From Oscillospiraceae bacterium (GTDB lineage Bacteria; Bacillota; Clostridia; Oscillospirales; Ruminococcaceae), in the NCBI GenBank assembly GCA_017435565.1, contig JAFSEU010000017.1, forward strand, positions 1 through 64,000: 64,000 bases of DNA. The letters run 5' to 3'. The position numbers and the translations under genes are program-made. This document shows positions 33,920 to 43,597 of this stretch, piece by piece. A model generated the notes under the pieces. It ran no database searches, was not told the DNA's origin, and was given only the letters and a program-made list of their open reading frames with translations. The number at the start of each line of letters is the position of its first letter. Position 1 is the stretch's first letter.

Positions 33920-35920
33920 TCATTCTCTGTTCATCAATTCGCCAAGGGTCATTTCGCCCCAGCTGTAATTTGTCAGATAGCTTCCCTTGAAAAGAGAGGC
34001 GTGCTCATGTAAGCCTGAAAGATAATCATACAGGTCACAGCGAACCTTTTCGGGAACAATACGCCTTTTTCCGTCAACCGATTCCATTATATCGGTAATG
34101 CCGTATTCTTCGAGGATATTCTTGAGGCGTAGCGCAACCTTGCGGTAGCGTGCCAGCGTCACAGAATTGACAGGTTCATCCTCCCACAAAAAGCTGATGG
34201 CATCCTCGGAAGAGATAAACCCTCCGCGCCTGTCAACAAGAAGCGCAAGCAGCTCTTTCGATTTTTTGTTACGGAAGGCAATCGGACGCCCGCCCACAAA
34301 AACATCGAAATAACCGAATGTCCGTATATAAACATTGCCTGCCTCATCAGCATTGTTACCGTCTGACGCAGCGTCGAGATTATAAAGCATTACATAGCGC
34401 AGCGAAGAATTCTGAGCACTCTTCTGAGAGCAAATCGCCTTAATGCGGCAACGTGTGCCCGTTGCTGTGTCCGTATATAAAAATTCCCCTTCGCCTCTTT
34501 CAATGAGCGCTTTAAAATCTTCATAACGCACACCGCTTTGTGAAACAAATTCATCAAGCTCAACGCTGTGCCGAGTCAATTCAAGCCACTGTTGCTGTGA
34601 ATAGCCGAAGAAATTGCAGACATTATCGCTCACATAAAGCGGTCTAACACGATTTCCGTTAAGCTCAAACGCCATAAGACCCTCGGTAAAGCTCATAACC
34701 AGCTCCTGCATATCCTGGTTTATATTCTTGAGAGAAATATTCTCACTGCGCAAATCATCGTCATCAATGACGTCAGAAACACACTTGAGGCAATAATAGC
34801 TCACCGAATCATCAATTTTAAGAAAAATTCCCATATATGATTTGACTGCTCCCGAGGATGAAACCGCTTTATAGCGTATCAGCGGGGGCTTATTGCCGTC
34901 ACTTTTAAATTTACCTGACAGAACCTGCGCAAAAAATTCCTCCACACGGTCTATATCCCGAGCGATAACACTGCCGCGAAGCCACTGTTTGGTAGCGTCT
35001 TCAAGCTGCATCGGCACATTCTGAATTTTTCCGAAAATATCCGTTTCATTTCCGTAGATATATTTCACGGTCCTGTTTGAAAAATCATACTCGAATATCT
35101 TGTCGTAAACATCGGAAAGGGCGCTGACATATCGTTCGATTTCACCGATTTTTCTGTTTCGGTAGGGCTCGGTAATATCCATGCACATAATCTGATATTC
35201 TTCCAATCCCTCATCACTTGCAGCCTTTTTCACCCACACATACAGCACAGCTGCACTTCCGTCACAGCGGACAACAGAAATTTCACCCGAAACGGGCGTA
35301 TCCTCATTTTCTGCACGTTCAAGAAACTGTGCGAATTTCGGACGTTCATCCATCGGAATCATCAGATAGATATTATCACTGTAAAGCTCACGATAATCAA
35401 TTTCTCCCTCATTTTCATTGGGAAAGCGTACAATCCCGATCATCTGTTCATTAAAATATGTAATTTTAGGTATTTTTTCACAGGTACATTTCAAAAAGCC
35501 GCAGGGAACATTGTCATTAAGAAACCGAAGCTCGCTGTTTTCAGCTTTAAGCTCTGTTATGTCGGCAAGTACGGAAACGCCCGAAAGACAACCGTCGGCA
35601 CTCATTTTCGAGGTCATTGTATCCTTGACAAATTTCACAGTTTTATCCTTGCAGACAATTCGGTATTCAATGCTTAAGGTCTGCTGCTTTATTGAAAGCT
35701 GCTGCAAAAAACTCCGATAGCTTTCCACATCATCAGGGTGTACAATTCTTTCATACATATCGCAATTATCAGACAAAAAATCAGACCTGCAATATCCTGT
35801 GATTTCGCACAGACTCTCACTTGCAAAGACAATGCAGGCACAACTGCCAAAGGTATATCTGTGGAAGCCACTTATGCAATCAAACAGCTCTGTATCGGTA
35901 TTTTCCATAAAATCATTCAT
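33920..35920 (-). CDS. Multi-PAS protein with C-terminal SARP-like DNA-binding domain
   Basis: A soluble protein of 666 aa without membrane segment, kinase or receiver domain. Residues 10-120 form a PAS fold (AIxRIVHPDDVESYRSFL-type block, ADITELKAEN end). Three more PAS-like segments follow to about residue 530 (ends CMDITEPYRNRK, SDVIDDDDL and VMLYNLDAA). The last 135 residues form a winged helix like SARP and OmpR proteins: IRTFGYFDVFVGGRPIAF, KELLALLVDRRGGFISSED, SFLWEDEP and TLARYRKVALRLKNIL, then a short BTAD-like tail. It looks like a one-component sensor-regulator. It is encoded just downstream of the fatty-acid operon with its own promoter. ATG 35920 follows AAGGAG. Confidence 0.85.
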   Translation of the reverse strand: MNDFMENTDTELFDCISGFHRYTFGSCACIVFASESLCEITGYCRSDFLSDNCDMYERIVHPDDVESYRSFLQQLSIKQQTLSIEYRIVCKDKTVKFVKDTMTSKMSADGCLSGVSVLADITELKAENSELRFLNDNVPCGFLKCTCEKIPKITYFNEQMIGIVRFPNENEGEIDYRELYSDNIYLMIPMDERPKFAQFLERAENEDTPVSGEISVVRCDGSAAVLYVWVKKAASDEGLEEYQIMCMDITEPYRNRKIGEIERYVSALSDVYDKIFEYDFSNRTVKYIYGNETDIFGKIQNVPMQLEDATKQWLRGSVIARDIDRVEEFFAQVLSGKFKSDGNKPPLIRYKAVSSSGAVKSYMGIFLKIDDSVSYYCLKCVSDVIDDDDLRSENISLKNINQDMQELVMSFTEGLMAFELNGNRVRPLYVSDNVCNFFGYSQQQWLELTRHSVELDEFVSQSGVRYEDFKALIERGEGEFLYTDTATGTRCRIKAICSQKSAQNSSLRYVMLYNLDAASDGNNADEAGNVYIRTFGYFDVFVGGRPIAFRNKKSKELLALLVDRRGGFISSEDAISFLWEDEPVNSVTLARYRKVALRLKNILEEYGITDIMESVDGKRRIVPEKVRCDLYDYLSGLHEHASLFKGSYLTNYSWGEMTLGELMNRE

Positions 35921-35968
35921 AACAGGCTCCTTACACATATGGACGATTTTTCAGCTATAACGCACTAA

Positions 35969-35994
35969 GCACATCGTCAATGCAAACGATGTGC
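35969..35994. promoter_or_regulatory. 9-bp inverted repeat in the leader of the PAS regulator
   Basis: GCACATCGT (35969-35977) and ACGATGTGC (35986-35994) are perfectly complementary around 8 bases. The element begins about 9 bases after the predicted transcription start of the regulator gene. No T-run follows, so it is more likely an operator or RNA structure than a terminator. Confidence 0.55.
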
Positions 35995-36009
35995 TGTGTG
36001 TTGGGTAAT

Positions 36010-36038
36010 ATTATACCACATTATTTATTCTTTTACAA
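36010..36038 (-). promoter_or_regulatory. Promoter of the PAS/SARP-like regulator
   Basis: Minus-strand -35 TTGTAA (36033-36038), 17-bp spacer and -10 TATAAT (36010-36015). Confidence 0.75.
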
Positions 36039-36074
36039 GAGCCGTGCTTTAAACTTTTTTGAGATTGTGACAAC

Positions 36075-37712
36075 TCAGGTCTTGGAATTTCTCAGTTGAC
36101 TCTTCTGAATTTTGCCGCTTATAGTCTTGGGCATTTCCTTCACAAACTCGACGATACGTATCCATTTATACTCAGCAAGCTTTGAATTGCAGAAATCCTT
36201 GATTTCCTTCTCAAGCTCAGCACAAGGCTCAAAGCTGTCAGAAAGGACAACCACCGCCTTTATAGCCTGACCTCTGAGTGCATCGGCAACGCCAACAACA
36301 CTGCATTCAGCAACGGCAGGGTGTTCATTGAGTACATTCTCGACCTCATAGGGTCCCACTCTGAAGCCGCCTGTTTTGATTATATCATCAAATCTGCCAC
36401 AGAACCAGAATTTTCCGTTTTCATCCATATATGCCGAGTCACCCGTATGATAAACGCCGCCTCGCCATACATAGTCATACTGCTGCTGATTATCGAGATA
36501 TCCGCAGAAAACACCATACTGTGTGCCATTTTCCGGGGGAACGATTACTATTTCGCCGATTTCGCCCACGTCAGCCTTTTTTCCGTTTTTGAGGCGAATT
36601 TCAGCATTATACAGCGGCGAAACCGTTCCGACAGAGCCTTCAACAGGTTCCTGACCGCACAAATTTCCCATAAGAAGCGTCGTTTCTGTCTGTCCATAGC
36701 CCTCACAGATAGAAAGCCCCGTATTTTCGGTAAATTTGCGGAACACATCGGGAGAGAGCATTTCGCCCGCTGTCGATGCGTGCTTGAGATTCGGCATTTC
36801 GGGTATTCCCTTGCGTACAAGATAACGATATACAGTCGGCGGAGCGCAAAACGAAGTCACTCCGTATTTATTTATAATCGACACGAGCTGTTTGGGTTCA
36901 AAATTATCAAAGTCATAAACCATTACCGCACAGCCGACAAGCCACTGACCGTAAATTTTTCCCCACGAGGCCTTTGCCCAGCCTGTTTCGGCAACGGTAA
37001 AATGCAAGCCTCCGTCAAAAGCTCTCTGCCAGTATTTTGCTGTAGGAATATGCGCCAGAGGATATGAAAAATTGTGGATTACGCCCTTAGGGTAGCCTGT
37101 TGTTCCCGAAGTGAAATATATCATCATCGGGTCATTGACATCAGTCTGCACACGCTCAAAAGTTCTGTCAGCACATTCGGATTCCTTAGTCAGATTTGAA
37201 AATCCGTCAACGTCCTTCTGCACACACCACAATTTGCAGTCAAGCTTTGCGATTTCAAGCGCAGAAAGTACCTTTTCGGGCACATCATTCTGATGAGTAC
37301 AAATAATGGCATCGACCTTTGCGCTGTTAATGCGGTAAACAAGGTCATTAACCGTAAGCATATGTGTTGCGGGAATTGCAACAGCACCAAGCTTGTGAAG
37401 CGCCACAAGAGAAGTCCAGTATTCATAATGACGCTTCAGTATCAGCAAAACGCGACTGCCCTTGCCAATTCCGGCATTTTTCAGAACATTTGCGGTCTGA
37501 TTACTCATTCTGCTTATATCGGAAAACGAAAAAATATGCTCTTCATTTTCGGTGTTGCACCACACAAGTGCCCTTTTGTCAGGCTCTTGCTGTGCAAAAG
37601 CGTCCACCACATCATAACCGAAATTGAAATTTTCATCAAATACAAGCTCAAACTTTTTCGGTGCGCCGCTTTCAAAAAACTCCTCTTTGCAGAAATTCCG
37701 GTAAATACTCAT
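36075..37712 (-). CDS. Acyl-CoA synthetase, medium-chain type
   Basis: A 545-aa AMP-forming acyl-CoA ligase. The ATP-binding P-loop is YFTSGTTGYPKGVIHN near residue 200, followed by AETGWAKASWGKIYGQW as in acetyl- and medium-chain acyl-CoA synthetases. Later come EGYGQTETT, HTGDSAYMDENGKFWFCGR and the hinge GRFDDIIKTGGFRVGP. The catalytic Lys is in KTISGKIQKSQLRN at the end. It lies 30 bases after accA in the same direction without a terminator, so it is probably the last gene of the fatty-acid operon. It could activate exogenous or recycled fatty acids. Confidence 0.9.
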   Translation of the reverse strand: MSIYRNFCKEEFFESGAPKKFELVFDENFNFGYDVVDAFAQQEPDKRALVWCNTENEEHIFSFSDISRMSNQTANVLKNAGIGKGSRVLLILKRHYEYWTSLVALHKLGAVAIPATHMLTVNDLVYRINSAKVDAIICTHQNDVPEKVLSALEIAKLDCKLWCVQKDVDGFSNLTKESECADRTFERVQTDVNDPMMIYFTSGTTGYPKGVIHNFSYPLAHIPTAKYWQRAFDGGLHFTVAETGWAKASWGKIYGQWLVGCAVMVYDFDNFEPKQLVSIINKYGVTSFCAPPTVYRYLVRKGIPEMPNLKHASTAGEMLSPDVFRKFTENTGLSICEGYGQTETTLLMGNLCGQEPVEGSVGTVSPLYNAEIRLKNGKKADVGEIGEIVIVPPENGTQYGVFCGYLDNQQQYDYVWRGGVYHTGDSAYMDENGKFWFCGRFDDIIKTGGFRVGPYEVENVLNEHPAVAECSVVGVADALRGQAIKAVVVLSDSFEPCAELEKEIKDFCNSKLAEYKWIRIVEFVKEMPKTISGKIQKSQLRNSKT

Positions 37713-37742
37713 ACAATGTTCCCCTCTTTTGCTCTGTATCTG

Positions 37743-38531
37743 TCAGACTGCGGATTTTGCTCCGATTTGTCTGAATCTTTCATAACGTTTTCCAACAAGC
37801 TCGGCATCCTTTGAAAGCAAGGATACCTCCTTTGTGAGAAGGCGGCGTATTCTGTCATAAAACATTTCTGTTCCGATATCCTTTTCGGAAATAACTTTTT
37901 CTATTATGCCGAGCGATTTTGCATCATGAGCAGTCAGCTTAAGATTTTCGGCTGCCTTTTCCGCAAGAGATGCATCCTTCCAGAGAATGCTTGCACAGCC
38001 TTCGGGCGATATAACGGAATAAACCGAGTTCTGAAGCATCCAGACTCTGTCGCCTGCCGCAAGAGCAAGCGCACCGCCGCTTCCGCCCTCGCCTATGAGA
38101 ATCGATACAATCGGAACACACAGCGTTGACATTTCCATAAGGTTCTCGGCAATTGCCTGACCCTGTCCTCTCTCTTCGGCACCGACGCCACAGAACGCAC
38201 CTGATGTATCAATAAAGCAAATCACGGGTCTTCCGAATTTTTCTGCCTGCTTCATAAGCCTTAAAGCCTTGCGGTAGCCTTCCGGATGGGGTGCGCCGAA
38301 ATTGCGCATTGCACGCTCTTTCGTGCTGTGTCCCTTTTCAATTGCAATAACCGTAACGGGAATTTCATCGAGGTATGCGACTCCGCCGACAATTGCACGG
38401 TCATCTGCATATCTGCGGTCGCCGTGAAGCTCAAAGAAATTTTCAAAAATATTGTTTATATAATCAAGACCGGTCGGTCTTTTTATGTTTCGGGCAAGCT
38501 TTACCTTGTCATAAGGCTTCTGTGCCGGCAT
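37743..38531 (-). CDS. accA: Acetyl-CoA carboxylase carboxyltransferase alpha
   Basis: AccA (262 aa) and AccD move carboxyl from carboxybiotin to acetyl-CoA. It has the blocks [54 protein letters not shown] and [20 protein letters not shown], and the [16 protein letters not shown] block. The ATG shares one base with the accD stop (TGATG), which ties synthesis of the two subunits. The C-terminus is close to that of other Firmicute AccA proteins. Confidence 0.97.
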   Translation of the reverse strand: MPAQKPYDKVKLARNIKRPTGLDYINNIFENFFELHGDRRYADDRAIVGGVAYLDEIPVTVIAIEKGHSTKERAMRNFGAPHPEGYRKALRLMKQAEKFGRPVICFIDTSGAFCGVGAEERGQGQAIAENLMEMSTLCVPIVSILIGEGGSGGALALAAGDRVWMLQNSVYSVISPEGCASILWKDASLAEKAAENLKLTAHDAKSLGIIEKVISEKDIGTEMFYDRIRRLLTKEVSLLSKDAELVGKRYERFRQIGAKSAV

Positions 38532-39388
38532 CAGGCTGCACCTCCGTTGTGTAATTTTAAAAGCTCGCAAAGTGTTTTCTTTTGCTCACTTCTCTTTACA
38601 ATGACATCGATAAACCCGTGTTCCAGCACGAATTCAGATGTCTGAAATCCTTTGGGAAGTGATTTTTTCGTTGTCTGCTCAATTACTCTTGCACCTGCAA
38701 AGCCGACTGTCGCACCGGGCTCTGCAAGAATAATATCAGCCTCCATTGCAAAGCTTGCGGTAACGCCGCCCGTTGTCGGGTCGGTCAATATGGCAATGTA
38801 CAAAAGTCCTGCATCACTGTGGCGCTTAACAGCCGCACTGGTTTTTGCCATCTGCATCAGCGAAACCAGTCCCTCCTGCATTCTTGCACCGCCCGAAACA
38901 GTATATCCGATAACGGGCAGATGGTGCTCAACGGCATATTCAAACAACGCCGTAATCCTCTCACCTACAATGCTGCCCATACTCCCCATCATAAAATATG
39001 ATTCCATAACAAATATACAGCATTTCTGTCTGCCGATTGTTGCTGTTCCGCAAATCACAGCTTCATTTTCACCGCTGGAAATCCGCACGCTTTCGTGCTT
39101 TTCGGTATATCCGGGAAATGAAATCGGATTTGTCGGTGTTATGTCGCAAAACATTTCGCAAAACGATTTTTTGTCGCAAATCATATGAATACGCTGGCGT
39201 GCCTTCATACGGAAATTATATCCGCAGGTGCAGACAAGACTGTCCGCCCAAAGCTTGCTCAGCGGTATATCCTTATGGCAATTGGGGCACTTTTTTTCAG
39301 GCTCTCCCGCATCACTCTGAACGGGTGCCGCCATACGTCCGCCCTCTTCAAGCTCATTCTTCGGTTTAAGAAATTTCAATATTGGCAT
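38531..39388 (-). CDS. accD: Acetyl-CoA carboxylase carboxyltransferase beta
   Basis: AccD (285 aa) carries the zinc ribbon and the crotonase-fold core: [48 protein letters not shown] and [18 protein letters not shown]. The zinc motif is unusual: the first pair is CPNC but the second is CTC, one residue shorter than the usual CxxC. It overlaps accA by one base and accC lies just upstream. Confidence 0.96.
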   Translation of the reverse strand: MPILKFLKPKNELEEGGRMAAPVQSDAGEPEKKCPNCHKDIPLSKLWADSLVCTCGYNFRMKARQRIHMICDKKSFCEMFCDITPTNPISFPGYTEKHESVRISSGENEAVICGTATIGRQKCCIFVMESYFMMGSMGSIVGERITALFEYAVEHHLPVIGYTVSGGARMQEGLVSLMQMAKTSAAVKRHSDAGLLYIAILTDPTTGGVTASFAMEADIILAEPGATVGFAGARVIEQTTKKSLPKGFQTSEFVLEHGFIDVIVKRSEQKKTLCELLKLHNGGAA

Positions 39389-39392
39389 ATCT

Positions 39393-40700
39393 TCACCTGT
39401 TTCCCATAAATGTCAAATCATAATCGCCTGAAATAAATCGCTTATCCTCAATAAGCCTGAGCTGTTCCACAGCATTGGTCGATATTCCGTCAATCACAAG
39501 CTCACAAAGAGCCGCACGCATTTTTCTCAGCGCCTCTTCACGGGTAAGTGCGTGCACAATGATTTTTCCCACAAGCGAATCATAATACGGCGTAACTACC
39601 GCACCCTGCGCAAGGCAGGTATCAAAGCGCACAAACGGCCCGCCCGGAGTATGAAGCAATTTCGGCTCGCCGCAGCTTAATGCGTTGATTCTGCATTCAA
39701 TTGCGCTGCCGACCATTCTGATATCACTCTGATTGAAATTTATGCTGATCCCTGCAGCAATGCGTATCTGCCACTTTACAATGTCGATTCCCGTGAGCAT
39801 CTCTGTAACGGGATGCTCGACCTGCAGACGGACATTCATTTCCATAAACCAGAAATTACCGTCTTTATCAAGCAGAAATTCAAGCGTACCCACACCGGTA
39901 TATCCGATTGTTTTTACCGCATCTATGCAAAGCTCGATTATTCTGCTTCGCTGCTGATGATTTACAGCGGGAGAAGGCGTTTCTTCAATCAGCTTCTGAT
40001 TGCGCCTCTGAAGCGAACAGTCGCGCTCACCCAGGCACACAACATTTCCTGCCTCATCAGCCATAATCTGCAATTCGATATGTCTTGCGGGATGAATATA
40101 TTTTTCAAGATATACAGAGCCGTCACCGAATGCTGCAAGCGCTTCGCTTGTTGCGCTGTAATATGCTTCTTCAAGATCGGCAGACGTGCGAATAAGGCGG
40201 ATTCCTCTTCCGCCACCGCCCGCACACGCCTTGAGCATTACGGGAAAACCGATTTCCTCGGCACAGCGCTGAGCTTCTTCAAGCGAAGCAACCGCCTTTG
40301 TTCCCGGAATTACGGAGAGCTTGGTTTTTGAAATCAGCTCTTTGAGAACTGCCTTGTCGCTGAGTCTTTCCATATTTTCAGGGTCAGGCCCTATAAATAC
40401 AATGCCGTTTTTGCGGCAAGTGCGTGCAAAATGTGCATTTTCGGACAAAAAGCCATATCCGGGATGAATCGCCTGCGCACCTGCAAGCACAGCAGCACTT
40501 ATAATGCGGCTTTCATTGAGATAGCTTCCCGCCGCATCGTTTGCGCCGATGCAATAGCTTTCATCGGCAAGGGCAACGTGCAGAGCATCCTTATCAGCCT
40601 CGGAATATACCGCAACAGTGGCAATTCCCATTTCCTTGCAGGCTCTGATGATTCTTACAGCAACCTCGCCCCTATTGGCAATCAGAATTTTTGAAAACAT
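39393..40700 (-). CDS. accC: Biotin carboxylase
   Basis: AccC (435 aa) uses ATP and bicarbonate to carboxylate biotin on AccB. ATP-grasp features are the N-terminal ILIANRGEVAVRIIRACKEM, AIHPGYGFLSENAHFA, LKACAGGGGRGIRLI (glycine-rich loop) and MNVRLQVEHPVTEMLTGID with the metal-binding and catalytic residues. The C-terminus is slightly shorter than in E. coli. It follows fabZ by 6 bases. Confidence 0.97.
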   Translation of the reverse strand: MFSKILIANRGEVAVRIIRACKEMGIATVAVYSEADKDALHVALADESYCIGANDAAGSYLNESRIISAAVLAGAQAIHPGYGFLSENAHFARTCRKNGIVFIGPDPENMERLSDKAVLKELISKTKLSVIPGTKAVASLEEAQRCAEEIGFPVMLKACAGGGGRGIRLIRTSADLEEAYYSATSEALAAFGDGSVYLEKYIHPARHIELQIMADEAGNVVCLGERDCSLQRRNQKLIEETPSPAVNHQQRSRIIELCIDAVKTIGYTGVGTLEFLLDKDGNFWFMEMNVRLQVEHPVTEMLTGIDIVKWQIRIAAGISINFNQSDIRMVGSAIECRINALSCGEPKLLHTPGGPFVRFDTCLAQGAVVTPYYDSLVGKIIVHALTREEALRKMRAALCELVIDGISTNAVEQLRLIEDKRFISGDYDLTFMGNR

Positions 40701-40706
40701 AAATCA

Positions 40707-41123
40707 TCAGGCTCCTGTTATAGCAAAAGAAAACTCAGCGCTTACGCAGACCTTGCTGCCGACCGAAACTGTACCTTCGGCAAAATAAAACGGGTGCTTT
40801 GCTCTCTTTATGCTGCATTTTGTTTCTATCAAATCGCAGGGGTGCACAGGATTTCTGAAGCGCACCTTGTCAAGCCCCGTATAAACGGGAATCTGTCCCT
40901 GCTTGATGCTGTCCTTTAAAAGAATGCACGCAGACTGCGCAAGAATCTCGCACAGAATGACTCCCGGCACTATCGGATCATCGGGAAAGTGTCCCTTAAG
41001 AAAAAACTCATCGCCCCGCACCCGATACTTTCCGCAGGCAAACTCACCTTCAAGCGAAACCTCATCAAGAAGCAGCATATTGTCCCTGTGGGGAAGAATC
41101 TGCATTATTTCTTCACGGTTCAT
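40707..41123 (-). CDS. fabZ: 3-hydroxyacyl-ACP dehydratase FabZ
   Basis: FabZ (138 aa) has the hot-dog fold and removes water from 3-hydroxyacyl-ACP. It begins MNREEIMQILPHRDNMLLLDEV, and the active-site His and Glu are in LKGHFPDDPIVPGVILCEILAQ. It overlaps the accB end by 4 bases. Confidence 0.96.
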   Translation of the reverse strand: MNREEIMQILPHRDNMLLLDEVSLEGEFACGKYRVRGDEFFLKGHFPDDPIVPGVILCEILAQSACILLKDSIKQGQIPVYTGLDKVRFRNPVHPCDLIETKCSIKRAKHPFYFAEGTVSVGSKVCVSAEFSFAITGA

Positions 41124-41557
41124 ACGTCCCTCCTGATTCTGAACAGCTGTGTACCGTAATCGACCACCTGGCCGTTTGTAACATATATTTCATCAATAAC
41201 GCCCGATTCCTCGGCGCTGATTTCATTCATCATCTTCATCGCTTCGACAATGCAGAGCGTCGCACCCCTTTCGACCTTGTCGCCAAGTCTTACAAACGGC
41301 TCGGCATTTTCGGCAGGTGCCGCATAGAAAACACCGACAATCGGTGATTTCACGTTGACGCAGGAATTATCCTGCATAGTCTCATCATTCTTCGGTGCAA
41401 TTGCCGCTTCGGCGACATAACGTGTGGTTTCGGGAACACTTACACAAGAGCCCGCCCTCTCAAGACGCACCTTTCTGTTTTCGTCAGTAATCTCGAGACC
41501 TGTAAGCTCAAGCTCCTTCATAAGCGAAGCGTATTTGCGAATATCTTTTTCGTCCAT
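41120..41557 (-). CDS. accB: Biotin carboxyl carrier protein
   Basis: AccB (145 aa) holds biotin for the carboxylase. A helical N-terminus is followed by an Ala/Pro-rich linker and the biotinyl domain, with the biotin-accepting Lys in CIVEAMKMMNEISAEESG. It ends in the usual VDYGTQLFRIR. It lies between fabF and fabZ. Confidence 0.96.
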   Translation of the reverse strand: MDEKDIRKYASLMKELELTGLEITDENRKVRLERAGSCVSVPETTRYVAEAAIAPKNDETMQDNSCVNVKSPIVGVFYAAPAENAEPFVRLGDKVERGATLCIVEAMKMMNEISAEESGVIDEIYVTNGQVVDYGTQLFRIRRDV

Positions 41558-41560
41558 ATT

Positions 41561-42799
41561 CTACACCTTTCTGAAGGCAAGACACGCATTGTGTCCGCCG
41601 AATCCCAGTGAATTGGACAACGCAAGGTCGATGTCCGCTTTAATTGCCTTGTTAGGTACATAGTTAAGGTCGCATTTTTCGTCGCACTCTTCAAGGTTGA
41701 TTGTCGGTGGAATAATGCCATCGTTCAGTGCCATAATACACACCATTGCCTCAATAGCGCCTGCCGCTCCGAGCATATGACCCGTCATTGATTTTGTTGA
41801 ACTGATAAAGGCATCCTTTGCCTTTTCTTCACCCAGAGCCTTTTTGATTGCAAGCGTTTCAATCACATCGTTCATCGGCGTTCCTGTACCGTGTGCATTG
41901 ATATATACTCTGTCATTTTCGCTGTAATTTGCCTCACGCATAGCCTGCTTCATTGCGTTTGCACCGCCTGTTGCCTCAGGGTGAGGCGCTGTGATGTGAT
42001 GTGCGTCGCAGGTTGAACCATAGCCGCAGACCTCAGCATAGATTTTAGCTCCTCTTGCCTTTGCGTGTTCATATTCTTCAAGCACCAGAGCAACCGAGCC
42101 TTCGCCGATAACAAAGCCGCCGCGTCGCTTGTCAAAGGGAAGCGAAGCCGCATCAGGGTCCTGTGATGTACTCAGCGCCTGCATATTTACAAAGCCTGCA
42201 AGTGCCATTTCGCATATTGCAGCCTCTGAACCGCCTGTAATCGCAGCGTCGGCATATCCGTGGCGGATTGCTCTCAACGCCTCGCCTATTGCATTTGAGC
42301 CTGATGCGCACGCCGTTACCGCAGGCATTGCCGCACCGCAGCAATTATGTCGTATGGCGATCATTCCTGCCGCCATATTGGGAATCATCATCGGAACAAA
42401 TAGCGGCGAAACCCTTCTTGCACCCTTTTCCAGAAGCTTTGTATGCTCTGTCTGGAATGTAATCATACCGCCGATTCCGACTCCGAAATACACAGTAAAG
42501 CGCTCGGGGTCAACATTTCCCTCAATTCCGCTTTCGCTTACCGCCTGGCTTGCCGCCGCAACTGCAAACTGAGTATATCTGTCGCTGCGGAGCATATCGC
42601 TTCTTTCCATATATTCAAGTGGGTCAAAGCCCTTCACCTGCGCGCCGAGCTTTGCCTTATAATTTTCCGTATCAAATAAGGTAATGGGTGCAATTGCATT
42701 CTTGCCGTTTACAAGGTTCTGCCAACTTTCCGCAACGCTGTTTCCCACAGGGGTAACAGCACCCATTCCCGTAACAACTACTCGTCTGTTTTCACTCAT
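41561..42799 (-). CDS. fabF: 3-oxoacyl-ACP synthase II FabF
   Basis: FabF (412 aa) extends acyl-ACP by condensation with malonyl-ACP. The catalytic triad is Cys in VTACASGSNAIGEAL, His in YINAHGTGTPMND and His in TKSMTGHMLGAAGAI. It begins MSENRRVVVTGMGAVTPVGN. No fabH gene is present in the window, so another condensing enzyme must start the cycle elsewhere or FabF does. A gap of 72 bases separates it from fabG. Confidence 0.97.
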   Translation of the reverse strand: MSENRRVVVTGMGAVTPVGNSVAESWQNLVNGKNAIAPITLFDTENYKAKLGAQVKGFDPLEYMERSDMLRSDRYTQFAVAAASQAVSESGIEGNVDPERFTVYFGVGIGGMITFQTEHTKLLEKGARRVSPLFVPMMIPNMAAGMIAIRHNCCGAAMPAVTACASGSNAIGEALRAIRHGYADAAITGGSEAAICEMALAGFVNMQALSTSQDPDAASLPFDKRRGGFVIGEGSVALVLEEYEHAKARGAKIYAEVCGYGSTCDAHHITAPHPEATGGANAMKQAMREANYSENDRVYINAHGTGTPMNDVIETLAIKKALGEEKAKDAFISSTKSMTGHMLGAAGAIEAMVCIMALNDGIIPPTINLEECDEKCDLNYVPNKAIKADIDLALSNSLGFGGHNACLAFRKV

Positions 42800-42871
42800 A
42801 GCTTCTTTTGCTCCTCTCTGTCAAAAGGAAATGCCAATTAAATTTTCAGTATTATATATTGATTTGTTTTC

Positions 42872-43597
42872 TTACATTGCTATGCCGCCGTCAACACGAA
42901 GCACTTCGCCCGTAACATAACGTGCAGTCGCAAGATAAACGGCAGCATCAGCCACGTCGGACGCCTCGCCCATTCTGCCCATAGGTATCATTGAAAGCAA
43001 CGGGTTGTCGCTTTGCATTTGTGTCATATCCGTTGCAATAAATCCGGGAGCGATTGCGTTGCAGCGCACGCCCTTCGATGCAAGCTCCTTTGCGACTGAC
43101 TTTGTAAGTCCGATAAGCCCTGCCTTTGAAGCCGAATAATTGCACTGACCTGCGTTTCCCATAATACCGCTTACAGATGTAATATTTATAATGCAGCCGC
43201 CCTTAGCGCGGATAAAAATGCCTGAAATATGGCGAATCATATTGAATGCGCCCTTAAGGTTCGTTGCGATGACCGAATCAAACGCTTCTTCCTTCATCAT
43301 TGCACAGATTCCGTCCTTGGTAATTCCCGCATTGTTCACAAGAATATCCACCGTTCCGAAATCGGACTTGATAGCGGCGACAGTCTTCTTTACCGCCTCA
43401 AAATCGGCAACGTCGCATTGATATGCCTTTGCTTTAACTCCACACGAAACACACTCGTCGCACACCTTTTGCGCAGCATCACAGTTTCCTGCATAGATAA
43501 CGGCGACATCTGCACCAAGCGATGCAAATTTAAGCGCAATCGCCTTGCCGATACCTCTCGAGCCGCCTGTTACAACGGCAATTTTACCCTCAAGCAT
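42872..43597 (-). CDS. fabG: 3-oxoacyl-ACP reductase FabG
   Basis: FabG (241 aa) is an NADPH-dependent short-chain reductase. It has the cofactor loop TGGSRGIGKAIALKF at the N-terminus, NNAG, and the catalytic Ser-Tyr-Lys in ITSVSGIMGNAGQCNYSASK. The C-terminus GEVLRVDGGIAM matches the family. The start overlaps the end of fabD by 8 bases. Confidence 0.96.
   Translation of the reverse strand: MLEGKIAVVTGGSRGIGKAIALKFASLGADVAVIYAGNCDAAQKVCDECVSCGVKAKAYQCDVADFEAVKKTVAAIKSDFGTVDILVNNAGITKDGICAMMKEEAFDSVIATNLKGAFNMIRHISGIFIRAKGGCIINITSVSGIMGNAGQCNYSASKAGLIGLTKSVAKELASKGVRCNAIAPGFIATDMTQMQSDNPLLSMIPMGRMGEASDVADAAVYLATARYVTGEVLRVDGGIAM

Noticed and set aside
42800..42871. Internal promoter between fabG and fabF
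   Set aside because: A TATAAT-like hexamer exists but no -35 at proper distance; the operon probably reads through.
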